64,000 nucleotides of DNA from positions 62,001 through 126,000 of the forward strand of contig OZ244843.1 in NCBI GenBank assembly GCA_965220715.1, given 5' to 3'. Below the pieces are notes generated by a model. It saw only the letters and a list, made by a program, of their open reading frames with translations. It was not told the origin of the DNA and did no database searches. A program made the translations under genes and the position numbers. The stretch is from Bin5 sp965220715. Its GTDB lineage: Bacteria; Chloroflexota; Anaerolineae; Caldilineales; Caldilineaceae. Below are positions 44,962-53,597 of the stretch, piece after piece. Within the stretch, counting starts at the first letter, position 1, and each line of letters begins with the position of its first letter.

Positions 44962-47601
44962 TTAGTTTCGCCTTTTTCGAATGTTCGAAGCCCATTTCTC
45001 AAGCGCTTCGACGTCCTGTCTAAGTTCTTCCGGCTCTGGAATATCTTGCTTCGCTGCCGGCGCTTGATCGTGCCCTGGAAGCCATTTCGAGGATTTCGTC
45101 ATGGCCACCTCGACCGCGTTGCAATCTTCTGGCGTGATGTCAGAAATTTTGCTGATTTGTTGCGTTTGAATACCTGCCCTATAGCGCTCGACTACGCCCC
45201 CCAGCAGTACTTCCTCCAGTCCACGCTCCCACGATTCCCTCAGCAAGCCATATATATGGCCCGCATCCTTCTCGTATCCCGCTTGGTGTCCTTCCCTGAA
45301 AAGTTTTTCTGCTTGCTGCAATAAGTTCTTTAGGAATCCGATCCGTTTCTTGACTGGCATCGCGACCCACGGGAGTTCATCATCGCAAACGCCCGCGCCG
45401 ATCTGCAATTGACGGACGTGCTGGTCCAGTTTCTTCACATCTTCCTGTTCAGCGTAATCGCGAAGAAGGAGCAGGAAGACAATGTCGTGCGTAAAAACGA
45501 TTACCTGACGTTTCTTGGCTTCGGCCACGAGGCGCTGAGCCACGCTTTCCCGAAATTTGTAGTCGAATGACGACACGGGATCATCAAAGAAAATGGCAGA
45601 CGGGTCGTCGGCAGTACTTAGTTCTGCGAAGAATGCAGCGATAGATAAACAACGGGACTCCCCTTCGCTGACAACCTTCGGCAATTCTACGCCAGGCGCA
45701 CGGGTGAATATCAACTTGTGGTAGAAATTCCCGGATTGCCCTCCGGCCTCCTTGAGTTCGACCTCAACGTGTCTGAATTTCAGCTTGCCGAGTTCTTCCT
45801 GGAACGCTGTCTTCAGTTGTTGCGTCACCACCACTCTCGTAACGGCAGTGCTCTTTTTGGTAATGCTGCGCGTTGTTGTATCTTCAAGGCACTGCCCATA
45901 GGCGGCTATCTTCTTCAATCGTTCAATTTCCGAAAGCAAAGCTTCTTCGTGTTTTCGCAGCGTTTGCCGGGCTTTCAGTTCGTCCAACTCAGCTGCGAGG
46001 GCTTCCTTCTTACTTTCACTCGTCCCTTTCCTTAGACCTTCGGCACGCACGGTCAGTTGATCTGCGAGCATCTCCACTTGCTTTGTGTTGGATGGTGGGT
46101 CCGCCAGTTCTTCGGGATGCGTACCGTTCGCAAGCGCTTCAATGATAGACGTACGGCGCTGTTCTGCCAACGACAAGGTAATCGCGACCGCTTCCGTCAG
46201 ATCCTCATCTTCGATGCGAAGGTCTCTTAACGAATCTTCCGTTCCACTGTCTGAGACAATTAGATTTTTGAGATCTCTGTGGAGTCGTTCGAAGAAACTT
46301 CTGGCCGTTCGAACGTCTCTCTCTGCAGTAGACGTAACGAACTCCTCAAATCGTACCAGTCGCTTGGTGGCATCGGGTTCAAGGTATTGTTGGCACAGGA
46401 CACAGCGAGCATCATCGTCCGTGACCGGAAATGGCATAGCTGGGTAGGCGCTGTTTTCCGAGAATCGTCTCCCAGCTTCCCACATTTCACTCCAGTCATT
46501 CGAACCTGTCCCAGGCAAAAGATTGGACTGAAATGCGTTTTCCCGAAGATTCCTTGCATCCTCTTTCCTCTGCAACTCACTCCGGGCCTCGAAGACTTCA
46601 TTGATCGCTTGCGAAGATAAGGCTATATCGAGCCTTTTGAGGTGTTGAGAAAAATTTTGCAACCGACTGCTTCGCAGCGTCAGCTCCTGCTCGATCTTTG
46701 AGGGGTCACTCGCCTGTGAATCGAGGAGTTGCTTCTCAATCAAAACGAGACGTTTCGACTCGTCTTCCGTGAGCGTACCGAGCGCCTTGACTTCATCGGG
46801 GCTCGTAAGCAGGGATAGATTGGCCACGAATTTGGCAGCGGCCGTATTTTTTGGCAAGTCCAGGTTCGGGATCGCACTTACATCCAGTGAGTGCTTCTCA
46901 AGTTCTAACCGTGAACGCACCGAAACGCAAGCCTTTGACAGCTTATCAAATAAATCAAGGCCAAATGGTCTGAACGCTACATCAGTCTTTTGTGTGGTAT
47001 AGACGGCTTCGGAATGACGATCGAAAACGCTGACACGCGCTAGGGCTTCGTCGTCGTCTCCGCCCGACCACTCTCGAGGTGGCCCGTCGCCAACTGTGTA
47101 TTTTATCGAAACTATCGGAGATAGGGGTGTAGTCCCTGACAGCACGTTGCCGAGAATGTCTTCTGTTCCCCGCGCTCGGCAGGCACTCTTGAAAATTCGT
47201 ACATAGCCAGACTTTCCAGCGGCATTGTCTCCATAAACAACCGTCAATCCAGAACCAAAATTCAAAGTCTGGTCCTCGGCAAGGGCGTTAACGCCATGCT
47301 TGTGAAAAATGGAGTGGACATTTACACGGCCAGTATTCGCTCCACCACTTGGGAGATGCTCTCTTCCAAGATGAACGAGTTCCTGTTCACAAGCCAGTCC
47401 GTATGTACTCTTGCATAATTCGGTCAAGGCATCGATATCCGTTTCGTCGAGCTCACCCATGCGCACAAGTCGTCGAAGGGCATCACGCTGCCAGTCAGGG
47501 CGATCTTTGGACCAAGTTAAGATTTCACTTAAGACATCCACAGTGATGGAACTCTCCTGTTTCTTTGTTGGGCAGCGTTGAAGAAAGGTTGTTTTCGTCA
47601 C
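44962..47601 (-). CDS. Large coiled-coil AAA/ABC-type ATPase with CxxC hook (RloC-like)
   Basis: 879 residues from GTG at 47601; a GTG at 47541 (then DVLSEILTWSKDRPDWQRDA) is an equally good start with AGGAG upstream. Walker A VVYGDNAAGKSGYVRIFKSA lies near residue 130. A long central coiled coil contains ARCVLCQQYLEP near 400, a CxxC able to form a zinc hook. The ABC-like signature VVSEGESRCLSIAAF, Walker B AIFFDDPVSSFD and H-loop VIVFTHD follow. The C-terminal ~130 residues (LLRESWERGLEEVLL, then KWLPGHDQAPA) form a helical domain that could be the effector. The layout recalls the Rad50-like anticodon nuclease RloC and related phage-defence ATPases, but I cannot confirm a nuclease triad. 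Confidence 0.72.
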   Translation of the reverse strand: MTKTTFLQRCPTKKQESSITVDVLSEILTWSKDRPDWQRDALRRLVRMGELDETDIDALTELCKSTYGLACEQELVHLGREHLPSGGANTGRVNVHSIFHKHGVNALAEDQTLNFGSGLTVVYGDNAAGKSGYVRIFKSACRARGTEDILGNVLSGTTPLSPIVSIKYTVGDGPPREWSGGDDDEALARVSVFDRHSEAVYTTQKTDVAFRPFGLDLFDKLSKACVSVRSRLELEKHSLDVSAIPNLDLPKNTAAAKFVANLSLLTSPDEVKALGTLTEDESKRLVLIEKQLLDSQASDPSKIEQELTLRSSRLQNFSQHLKRLDIALSSQAINEVFEARSELQRKEDARNLRENAFQSNLLPGTGSNDWSEMWEAGRRFSENSAYPAMPFPVTDDDARCVLCQQYLEPDATKRLVRFEEFVTSTAERDVRTARSFFERLHRDLKNLIVSDSGTEDSLRDLRIEDEDLTEAVAITLSLAEQRRTSIIEALANGTHPEELADPPSNTKQVEMLADQLTVRAEGLRKGTSESKKEALAAELDELKARQTLRKHEEALLSEIERLKKIAAYGQCLEDTTTRSITKKSTAVTRVVVTQQLKTAFQEELGKLKFRHVEVELKEAGGQSGNFYHKLIFTRAPGVELPKVVSEGESRCLSIAAFFAELSTADDPSAIFFDDPVSSFDYKFRESVAQRLVAEAKKRQVIVFTHDIVFLLLLRDYAEQEDVKKLDQHVRQLQIGAGVCDDELPWVAMPVKKRIGFLKNLLQQAEKLFREGHQAGYEKDAGHIYGLLRESWERGLEEVLLGGVVERYRAGIQTQQISKISDITPEDCNAVEVAMTKSSKWLPGHDQAPAAKQDIPEPEELRQDVEALEKWASNIRKRRN

Positions 47602-47690
47602 TGCCGTAAGGCGGTCGCGCAGGTACGAACGAATGAACGAAACTTACATCCGAATCGAACTTTGTCCAAATGTCATAAAGTTAGCCTCTC

Positions 47691-47851
47691 CTGGATGTAG
47701 TGGGTCCCTAAGACTGGACCACGAGCTAGGGTGCATGATGGAGCAGCACGCCGAACAAGAGGAGGGATAGATCCAGTGGCCAAGATACGGTGACGACACG
47801 CTCGGCCACTTGCCGCTTCTGTCTGGATGCACGTTATTTTCTCCATTTCAT
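47691..47851 (+). repeat. Left arm of a 160-bp imperfect inverted repeat
   Basis: This segment resembles the reverse complement of 52305-52464 along its whole length, for example GACTGGACCACGAG, TGGAGCA, ATCCAGTGGCCAAGA and ACGGTGACGACA match closely. The pair brackets the DUF6602 and restriction-methylation genes. The intergenic gap 47602-47908 holds no gene otherwise. Confidence 0.65.
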
Positions 47852-47908
47852 GGCCCAGTTATAGGGTCCTGCCGTAGTTGGTCCGGACACCCTCGGACGC
47901 GCAATGAT

Positions 47909-48913
47909 TCAAGGTGACAGATTCAAGTTCTTACTGTTGAGATATTCCTCAAGAGTCATACCATTTTTGGGCATAAGCATTGGCTGGTCACTGGCTGAAC
48001 TATCGCTTTCTAAGAGATAGCGATTAAAGGCGCGGACATCACTCGTTTTCCCTGTCCTATACATCTCATATATATATTGAATTAAGGTGCGGAATGGCTC
48101 TGTGTTCTCTAAATAACGCAAGATTTCAGCATTCTGTGCCGACCATGAAGGTTCCCATCTTGGTGGACCATCATGCCTTTCACTCATACCATACGTTCCA
48201 GTTTTGTTCGGCTCTGTCCTTTCGGTCCTTCGAGTCGTAATTTTGCCCCAAGTCAACATTCCTCCAGATAGAATTACGGCGATACTAGGGGACAGATGTT
48301 CACCGGTGTCACGGGTGAACTCTAGGAATGCTTCCATTAACGTGTCAGTTTGCATCCGCACGGAGCCCGCTATTATGAAGCCAAGAATCTGTCTGGTTTC
48401 GTCAGACTTGCTCTTTTCGCTGACATCAATCAATGATGGAGTTTGCATGTTGCCGTAACTTCTCTCAAGGGACAATGGGGCTCCAGTCGTAGGATGAGGC
48501 ATGAAATCATGCACTGAGTAGCGCTGTAGCCGCTTGACTGATGCAATCTTCCCAAATTCCTCCTTTAGCAAGGATTTGGTCAGAAGGCTCTTCACCTGCC
48601 CGACTGCAATAACGCCCTCGCATGGGTAGTACGTAGTTCCGGGCGTATTGTTGATGGAGAATATCGGGCAAATGTCTTTCTCGTACAAGACTACATCCGT
48701 CTGTCTGCTGGTAGCGCCATTGCTATCAATTACAAAACCCGACCCTACACCGATTCCCCTAGGTAGTAACTGCTCTAGCTGGTCCTTTACAGGTTGTTCC
48801 ATTGCATCTCCAACAGCCGCCGGGGAAGTGGCCGCCCTGGCGTCTTCGAATTGCTCGACCAACCTTGTTCCGATGCGGGCGATGAATTTATCTACGTCAA
48901 ATGTGTTATCCAT
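47909..48913 (-). CDS. DUF6602-type protein, possible PD-(D/E)XK fold
   Basis: 334 residues from the ATG at 48913. After a helical head, residues 45-115 read LEQLLPRGIGVGSGFVIDSN, RQTDVVLYEKDICPIF, YYPCEGVIAVGQVKSLLTKS. This fits DUF6602, a family found in defence islands beside ATPases and restriction enzymes. The D of TDVV and the K of QVKS are placed as in a restriction-nuclease core, but the usual Glu before x-Lys is Gln here, so cleavage is doubtful. It is divergent from the restriction-methylation gene, sharing a 156-bp promoter region. The role is inferred only from context. Confidence 0.6.
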   Translation of the reverse strand: MDNTFDVDKFIARIGTRLVEQFEDARAATSPAAVGDAMEQPVKDQLEQLLPRGIGVGSGFVIDSNGATSRQTDVVLYEKDICPIFSINNTPGTTYYPCEGVIAVGQVKSLLTKSLLKEEFGKIASVKRLQRYSVHDFMPHPTTGAPLSLERSYGNMQTPSLIDVSEKSKSDETRQILGFIIAGSVRMQTDTLMEAFLEFTRDTGEHLSPSIAVILSGGMLTWGKITTRRTERTEPNKTGTYGMSERHDGPPRWEPSWSAQNAEILRYLENTEPFRTLIQYIYEMYRTGKTSDVRAFNRYLLESDSSASDQPMLMPKNGMTLEEYLNSKNLNLSP

Positions 48914-49069
48914 ACTTTAGTCTTTCCCTCTATCCTTTGTACAGCTATGCCTTTGAATTCGGCAGCGCTTCGTGATTCCCAATCCATCCAAACGAATCAC
49001 CCGAAAGCCACCGAATATAGTATCATAGCAGAACTCGACTCCACCATAACGCACATCAACCCAATCAAT

Positions 49070-52000
49070 ATGCCCACCCTCAACCTCAAACCTGCTCACA
49101 AGCCCGTCAAAGCTTACTACGCCGCTCTCGACCAGTTTGCCAAGCTCGACATCACGCATGAGACGGCAGTGCGGGCGGCGTTTCAGGGGCTGCTGGCGCA
49201 TTGCGCGCGGCAGTGTAGGTGGACGCTGGTGCCGGAGTTTGGGGTGAGTACGGGGAGGGGCAGGCGGATTGTGGTGGACGGGGCGCTGGTGGACGACTTC
49301 CGGCTGACGCACGGGTGCTGGGAGGCGAAGGACATCCACGACGATCTGCCGGCGGAGGTGGAGCGCAAGTTTGCGGCGGGTTACCCGCGTGACAATATCC
49401 TGTTTCAGACGCCGCGGCGGGCGATGCTGTGGCAGAACGGGCGGCTGGCGCTGGACGCGGATTTGACGGATGCGGGGCAGTTGATCGAGACGCTGCAGAT
49501 GTTCTTCGGCTACCGGCCGCAGGAGTATGCGGCGTGGGAGGAGGCCGTCGCCCAGTTCAAGGACAGGGTCGCGGACATCGGGCAGGGCCTGGCCCAGCTG
49601 ATCCAGCAGGAGCGGAAAAGCAACCGCACCTTCACCGCCGCGTTCGCCGAATTTTTGGACAAATGCCGCCAGTCGATCAACCCGAACCTCGCCGAGGCCG
49701 CGGTTGAGGAGATGCTGATCCAGCACCTGTTGACGGAGCGGCTGTTCCGCACGGTCTTCAACCGGCCGGCCTTTACCCGCCGCAACGTCATCGCTTTCGA
49801 GATCGAGAACGTGATCGACGCGCTTACCTCCCACTCCTTCAGCCGCGACGAATTTTTGAGTAGCCTGGACCGCTTCTACGTCGCGATCGAGCGCACGGCC
49901 GCCACCATAAGCGACTTCTCGCACAAGCAGCACTTTCTCAACACCGTTTACGAACAGTTTTTCCAGGGCTTTTCGATCAAGGTGGCGGATACGCACGGGA
50001 TCGTCTACACGCCGCAGCCGATCGTGGATTTCATGGTGAAGAGCGTGGCCGCGATCCTGGAGCGGGAGTTTGGTCGTTCGCTGGCGGATGAGGGCGTGCA
50101 TATTATTGACCCGTTCGTGGGCACGGGCAACTTCATCGTGCGGATGATGCGGGAGATCCCGCGCACCGCGCTTGAGCGCAAATACGCTTCCGAGTTGCAC
50201 TGCAACGAGGTGATGCTGCTGCCCTACTACATCGCCAGCATGAACATCGAGCACGAGTACTACGACGCCACGGAGATGTACGAGCCGTTCGAGGGCATCT
50301 GCCTGGTGGACACGTTCGACCTGGCCGAGGACAGGCAGTTGCCGCTGTTTGCGCCGGAGAACACGCAGCGGGTGGAGAGCCAGAAGCGCACGCCGATGTT
50401 CGTGGTGATCGGCAACCCGCCCTACAACGTGGGGCAAGTCAACGAGAACGACAACAACAAGAATCGCAAGTACGAGACGATGGACATACGAGTTTCCGAG
50501 ACGTATGCAAAGGACTCCAAGGCGACGCTGCGAAACAAACTCTCCGACCCGTATGTGAAGGCAATCCGCTGGGCGTCGGACCGCATCGGCGAGGAAGGGG
50601 TGGTCGCCTTCGTGACCAACAACAGCTTTCTCGACGCCATCGCCTTCGATGGAGTGCGCAAACACCTCGCAGACGATTTTGATGCCATATACATCCTCGA
50701 TCTGGGCGGAAACGTACGCAAGAATCCCAAGCTCTCAGGCACGACGCACAACGTCTTTGGCATCCAGGTCGGCGTCAGCATCAACTTTCTTATCAAGAAG
50801 AGCGGCAAGGAAGATTCCCAAGTTGAGATGTTCTACGCTCGTGTCGAAGAGTTTTGGCGCAAGGAACCGAAGTACCGCTACCTTGAAGCTAAGGAGCAGT
50901 ACGGAAATATCGAATGGAAGCCAATCAAACCGGACAGGCGGCACACATGGCTGACCGAGGGGTACCACGCCGAATATGAGACATTTCCGCCGATGGGAAG
51001 CAAGGAAGCGAAAATGTCTAAGGGTGGGGAAGGAGAAGCGATTTTCAGTCTTTACTCTCTTGGAGTGGCTACTAACAGGGATGCATGGGTCTATTCATTT
51101 GATATGACGTTGTTGCCAAAGCGAGTTCGTACTTTTGTCGAGATTTACAACAGCACCGTTGACCGCAAGAGAAGACTCGACCCAACTGCCCCTGTGGAGA
51201 ATTTCATTGACGAGAATGACCCACGCATCAAATGGACTCGCCAGGTTAAGGCATCTCTCAAGAAACTGGATTCAAGCATTTATAGAGATTCGCACTTTCG
51301 CACCTCGCTATATCGTCCGTTCAGTAAGAGACACCTCTATTTCGACAACTTCTGGAATGAAGAGCGTTATCAACAGCATAGAATTTTCCCTACACCAGAG
51401 ACGGAGAAAAGAAACAGGGCCATCATCGTGCCCAGCGCTGGGGGACGTGCTGACTACTGGTGCTTCTGCACAGACATCATTCCGAATCTAACGCTGACCT
51501 CCCTTGACGGCTCCCAATGCTTCCCTTTCTATACCTACGACGAGGACGGCAGCAACCGCCGCGAGAACATCACGGATTGGGCGCTGGATCGCTTCCGCAC
51601 CCACTACCGCGACGACACGATCACCAAGTGGAATATTTTCCACTACGTCTACGGGCTTCTGCACCATCCTACCTACCGCGAGCGCTATCAGGCGGACCTC
51701 AAGCGCGATCTGCCCCGCATTCCCTTCGCGCCCGATTTCCGCGAGTTCGCAGAGGCGGGCGCGCGGCTGGCGACGATCCACGTCGGCTACGAAGAGCAGC
51801 CGGAATACCGGTTCAGGCAGGTCGAAACGCCGGAAAAGCCGCTCGACTGGCGCGTCGAGAAGATGCGGCTGTCCAAGGACAAAGCGCAGCTGCGCTACAA
51901 CGACTTCCTGACGCTGGACGGGATCCCCGCGGCCGCGTTCGGCTACCGGCTGGGCAACAGGTCGGCGGTGGAGTGGGTCATTGACCAGTACCGCGTCAAG

Positions 52001-52165
52001 ACCGACAAACGCAGCGGGATTGTGAACGATCCGAACCGGGGGGATGAGCCGCAGTATATTGTGCGGCTGATCGGGAAGGTGATCAGTGTGAGTTTGGAGA
52101 CGGTGGGGATTGTGGAGGGGTTGCCGGAGTTGGGGGTTGGTTTAGAGGGAGAGGTCGGGGCATAG
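49070..52165 (+). CDS. Helicase-less type ISP/IIG-like restriction-methyltransferase
   Basis: 1031 residues from the ATG at 49070; the frame is open upstream but overlaps the divergent gene. The N-terminal domain has a nuclease-like core with D70 (VVDGALVDDF) and E85-A-K87 (CWEAKDIHDD). Residues 320-600 are an N6-adenine methyltransferase: motif I DPFVGTGNFIVRM near 347 and motif IV NPPYNVG near 449. The last ~400 residues resemble the target-recognition region of type ISP enzymes (LYRPFSKRHLYFDNFW, then YNPFLTLDGIP-like end). Known LlaGI-type ISP enzymes are about 1570 residues with a helicase between nuclease and methylase; that helicase is absent here. It should methylate and possibly cut DNA on its own. 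Confidence 0.8.
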   Translation: MPTLNLKPAHKPVKAYYAALDQFAKLDITHETAVRAAFQGLLAHCARQCRWTLVPEFGVSTGRGRRIVVDGALVDDFRLTHGCWEAKDIHDDLPAEVERKFAAGYPRDNILFQTPRRAMLWQNGRLALDADLTDAGQLIETLQMFFGYRPQEYAAWEEAVAQFKDRVADIGQGLAQLIQQERKSNRTFTAAFAEFLDKCRQSINPNLAEAAVEEMLIQHLLTERLFRTVFNRPAFTRRNVIAFEIENVIDALTSHSFSRDEFLSSLDRFYVAIERTAATISDFSHKQHFLNTVYEQFFQGFSIKVADTHGIVYTPQPIVDFMVKSVAAILEREFGRSLADEGVHIIDPFVGTGNFIVRMMREIPRTALERKYASELHCNEVMLLPYYIASMNIEHEYYDATEMYEPFEGICLVDTFDLAEDRQLPLFAPENTQRVESQKRTPMFVVIGNPPYNVGQVNENDNNKNRKYETMDIRVSETYAKDSKATLRNKLSDPYVKAIRWASDRIGEEGVVAFVTNNSFLDAIAFDGVRKHLADDFDAIYILDLGGNVRKNPKLSGTTHNVFGIQVGVSINFLIKKSGKEDSQVEMFYARVEEFWRKEPKYRYLEAKEQYGNIEWKPIKPDRRHTWLTEGYHAEYETFPPMGSKEAKMSKGGEGEAIFSLYSLGVATNRDAWVYSFDMTLLPKRVRTFVEIYNSTVDRKRRLDPTAPVENFIDENDPRIKWTRQVKASLKKLDSSIYRDSHFRTSLYRPFSKRHLYFDNFWNEERYQQHRIFPTPETEKRNRAIIVPSAGGRADYWCFCTDIIPNLTLTSLDGSQCFPFYTYDEDGSNRRENITDWALDRFRTHYRDDTITKWNIFHYVYGLLHHPTYRERYQADLKRDLPRIPFAPDFREFAEAGARLATIHVGYEEQPEYRFRQVETPEKPLDWRVEKMRLSKDKAQLRYNDFLTLDGIPAAAFGYRLGNRSAVEWVIDQYRVKTDKRSGIVNDPNRGDEPQYIVRLIGKVISVSLETVGIVEGLPELGVGLEGEVGA

Positions 52166-52304
52166 CCAGGCGAGATAGAGGTGGCGTGCGAGCCATCCGC
52201 ATAGCCTACCCTCTCGACACAATTCGCCAGACGGCGTCTGGCATATTTAACGGCGATTCCAACGAAGTGCCCCTGAGAGCTTGGCTGGCCCCAGTCACTA
52301 GACA

Positions 52305-52464
52305 ATGAAATCGGAAAATAAGTAGCAGCCAGAAGGACGCTGCAGGTGGCCAAGTATGTCGTCACCGTGTCCTGGCCACTGGATTTGTTCCGCCACATGG
52401 TTGGTGAATTGCTCCATTATGCACTTTGACTCGTGGTCCAGTTCTTGGGGCCCTCTGCATCCTG
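52305..52464 (-). repeat. Right arm of a 160-bp imperfect inverted repeat
   Basis: Mirror of 47691-47851 (by eye about two-thirds identical). Both arms carry a 62-codon open frame with shared residues (SSPxxGHWI, CSIMH, SWSS, PLHP), but neither has a ribosome binding site. The rest of the gap 52166-52698 shows no gene. Confidence 0.65.
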
Positions 52465-52698
52465 CCTACTGTCCGGTTGGGTGGCATCCCCGGTGCCAGT
52501 GTGTCTTGACCCGTCTAATCTTCGGCTATATAATCCACTTGTAACGAAATTCACTTGCTTTTCTCCGGGCGGTGGGGTATATTTGGAGTATGGTGGGTAA
52601 ATGGACGCATGGGGCGTTCTGTTTTTAATCTGTTCGCGGCTCAGGCTTTGCAGGTGTCAATAAGCTGAGTCGCTAAAGCCTTCGACAGGAATTCCGGC

Positions 52699-53496
52699 AT
52701 GGCATCTCTTCCGCCCAACTTTCAGCAAATTAAACAGGACCAACTTCAACCTTTTCTGCACGATGAGATCAGCGTTCCGGATGAACTGGAAGCGAATGTT
52801 CTGATCACGACGGTAGATAAGATCTATAACTGGAGCCGGCGCTCGAGTATGTGGCCGCTGCTGTTCGGGCTGGCGTGCTGCGCGATTGAGATGATCGCGA
52901 CGGCTGCGAGCCGCTATGACCTGGCCCGTTTCGGGATGGAGGTTATGCGGCCCAGCCCGCGGCAGAGCGACCTGATGATCGTGTCGGGCACGGTGACGAA
53001 GAAGATGGTGCCGGCGATCGTGCGCATCTACAACCAGATGGCGGAACCGCGCTATGTGCTGAGCATGGGCGCGTGCGCAACCGGCGGCGGACCCTTCAAA
53101 GAGGGCTATAACGTGGTCAGCGGGATCGACAAGTATATCCCGGTGGATGTCTATGTGCCGGGCTGCCCGCCGACGCCGGAGGCGCTGATCTTCGGTCTGC
53201 TGAAGATGCACGAAAAGGTCGACCGCCAGAGCATCGTATCGGTGCCCTGGTATCAGAAGGACTCGTCGCAATTTGTGCCGGTTCCGCGGCTGGGCCCGGA
53301 CGTTTTCGACCCGCGGCAGGTGGAGTTGATCAAAGATACCACGCTGAAGGCAGCGACCGCGGCGGTGGCGACATCGACCAACGGGGCGGCCGGCGGCGCA
53401 GCAGGAAACGCGCCCGGACCAGCGGTGTTGTCGGACAAAGCGAAAGCACGCATGGATGAGGCAAAGAGACGCTGGCAGGAGAAGAAGGGGAGTTGA
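52699..53496 (+). CDS. nuoB: NADH-quinone oxidoreductase subunit B
   Basis: 265 residues; NuoB is usually 160-200. It carries the N2 [4Fe-4S] cluster, the last electron carrier before quinone: ligands C60 and C61 (LACCAIEM), C126 (GACATGG) and C156 (PGCPPTPEAL) are all present. The ATG has AGGAA upstream. After residue ~195 there is an extra tail: an Ala/Gly linker, then DKAKARMDEAKRRWQEKKGS. A similar basic KRARMEDLKRRAQERARQRK ends the NuoI protein two genes on. It is first in a nuoB-nuoCD-nuoI run; nuoA and all membrane subunits are elsewhere. Confidence 0.96.
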   Translation: MASLPPNFQQIKQDQLQPFLHDEISVPDELEANVLITTVDKIYNWSRRSSMWPLLFGLACCAIEMIATAASRYDLARFGMEVMRPSPRQSDLMIVSGTVTKKMVPAIVRIYNQMAEPRYVLSMGACATGGGPFKEGYNVVSGIDKYIPVDVYVPGCPPTPEALIFGLLKMHEKVDRQSIVSVPWYQKDSSQFVPVPRLGPDVFDPRQVELIKDTTLKAATAAVATSTNGAAGGAAGNAPGPAVLSDKAKARMDEAKRRWQEKKGS

Positions 53497-53501
53497 AGGG
53501 C

Positions 53502-53536
53502 AGTTTTTAGTAGGCAGTTTTTAGTTTTTAGTGGAC
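53502..53536 (+). repeat. AGTTTTT heptanucleotide array
   Basis: Units AGTTTTT, AGTAGGC, AGTTTTT, AGTTTTT, AGTGGAC in seven-base phase, starting six bases after the nuoB stop. It fills most of the gap to nuoCD. Confidence 0.75.
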
Positions 53537-53597
53537 TGCGGCACCGGGCCGTTGGGGACGCAGGAGACTGGATTCAGACATATATCGGGAATGTGGA

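Noticed and set aside
47644..47832. 62-codon frame resembling 52356-52544 as a duplicated small gene
   Set aside because: The likeness is explained by the inverted repeat; no ribosome binding site in either, and the alternative frames are equally conserved.
48917..50665. 582-codon reverse open frame
   Set aside because: Antisense to the restriction-methylation gene with intact methylase motifs; the composition is that of a GC-rich shadow.
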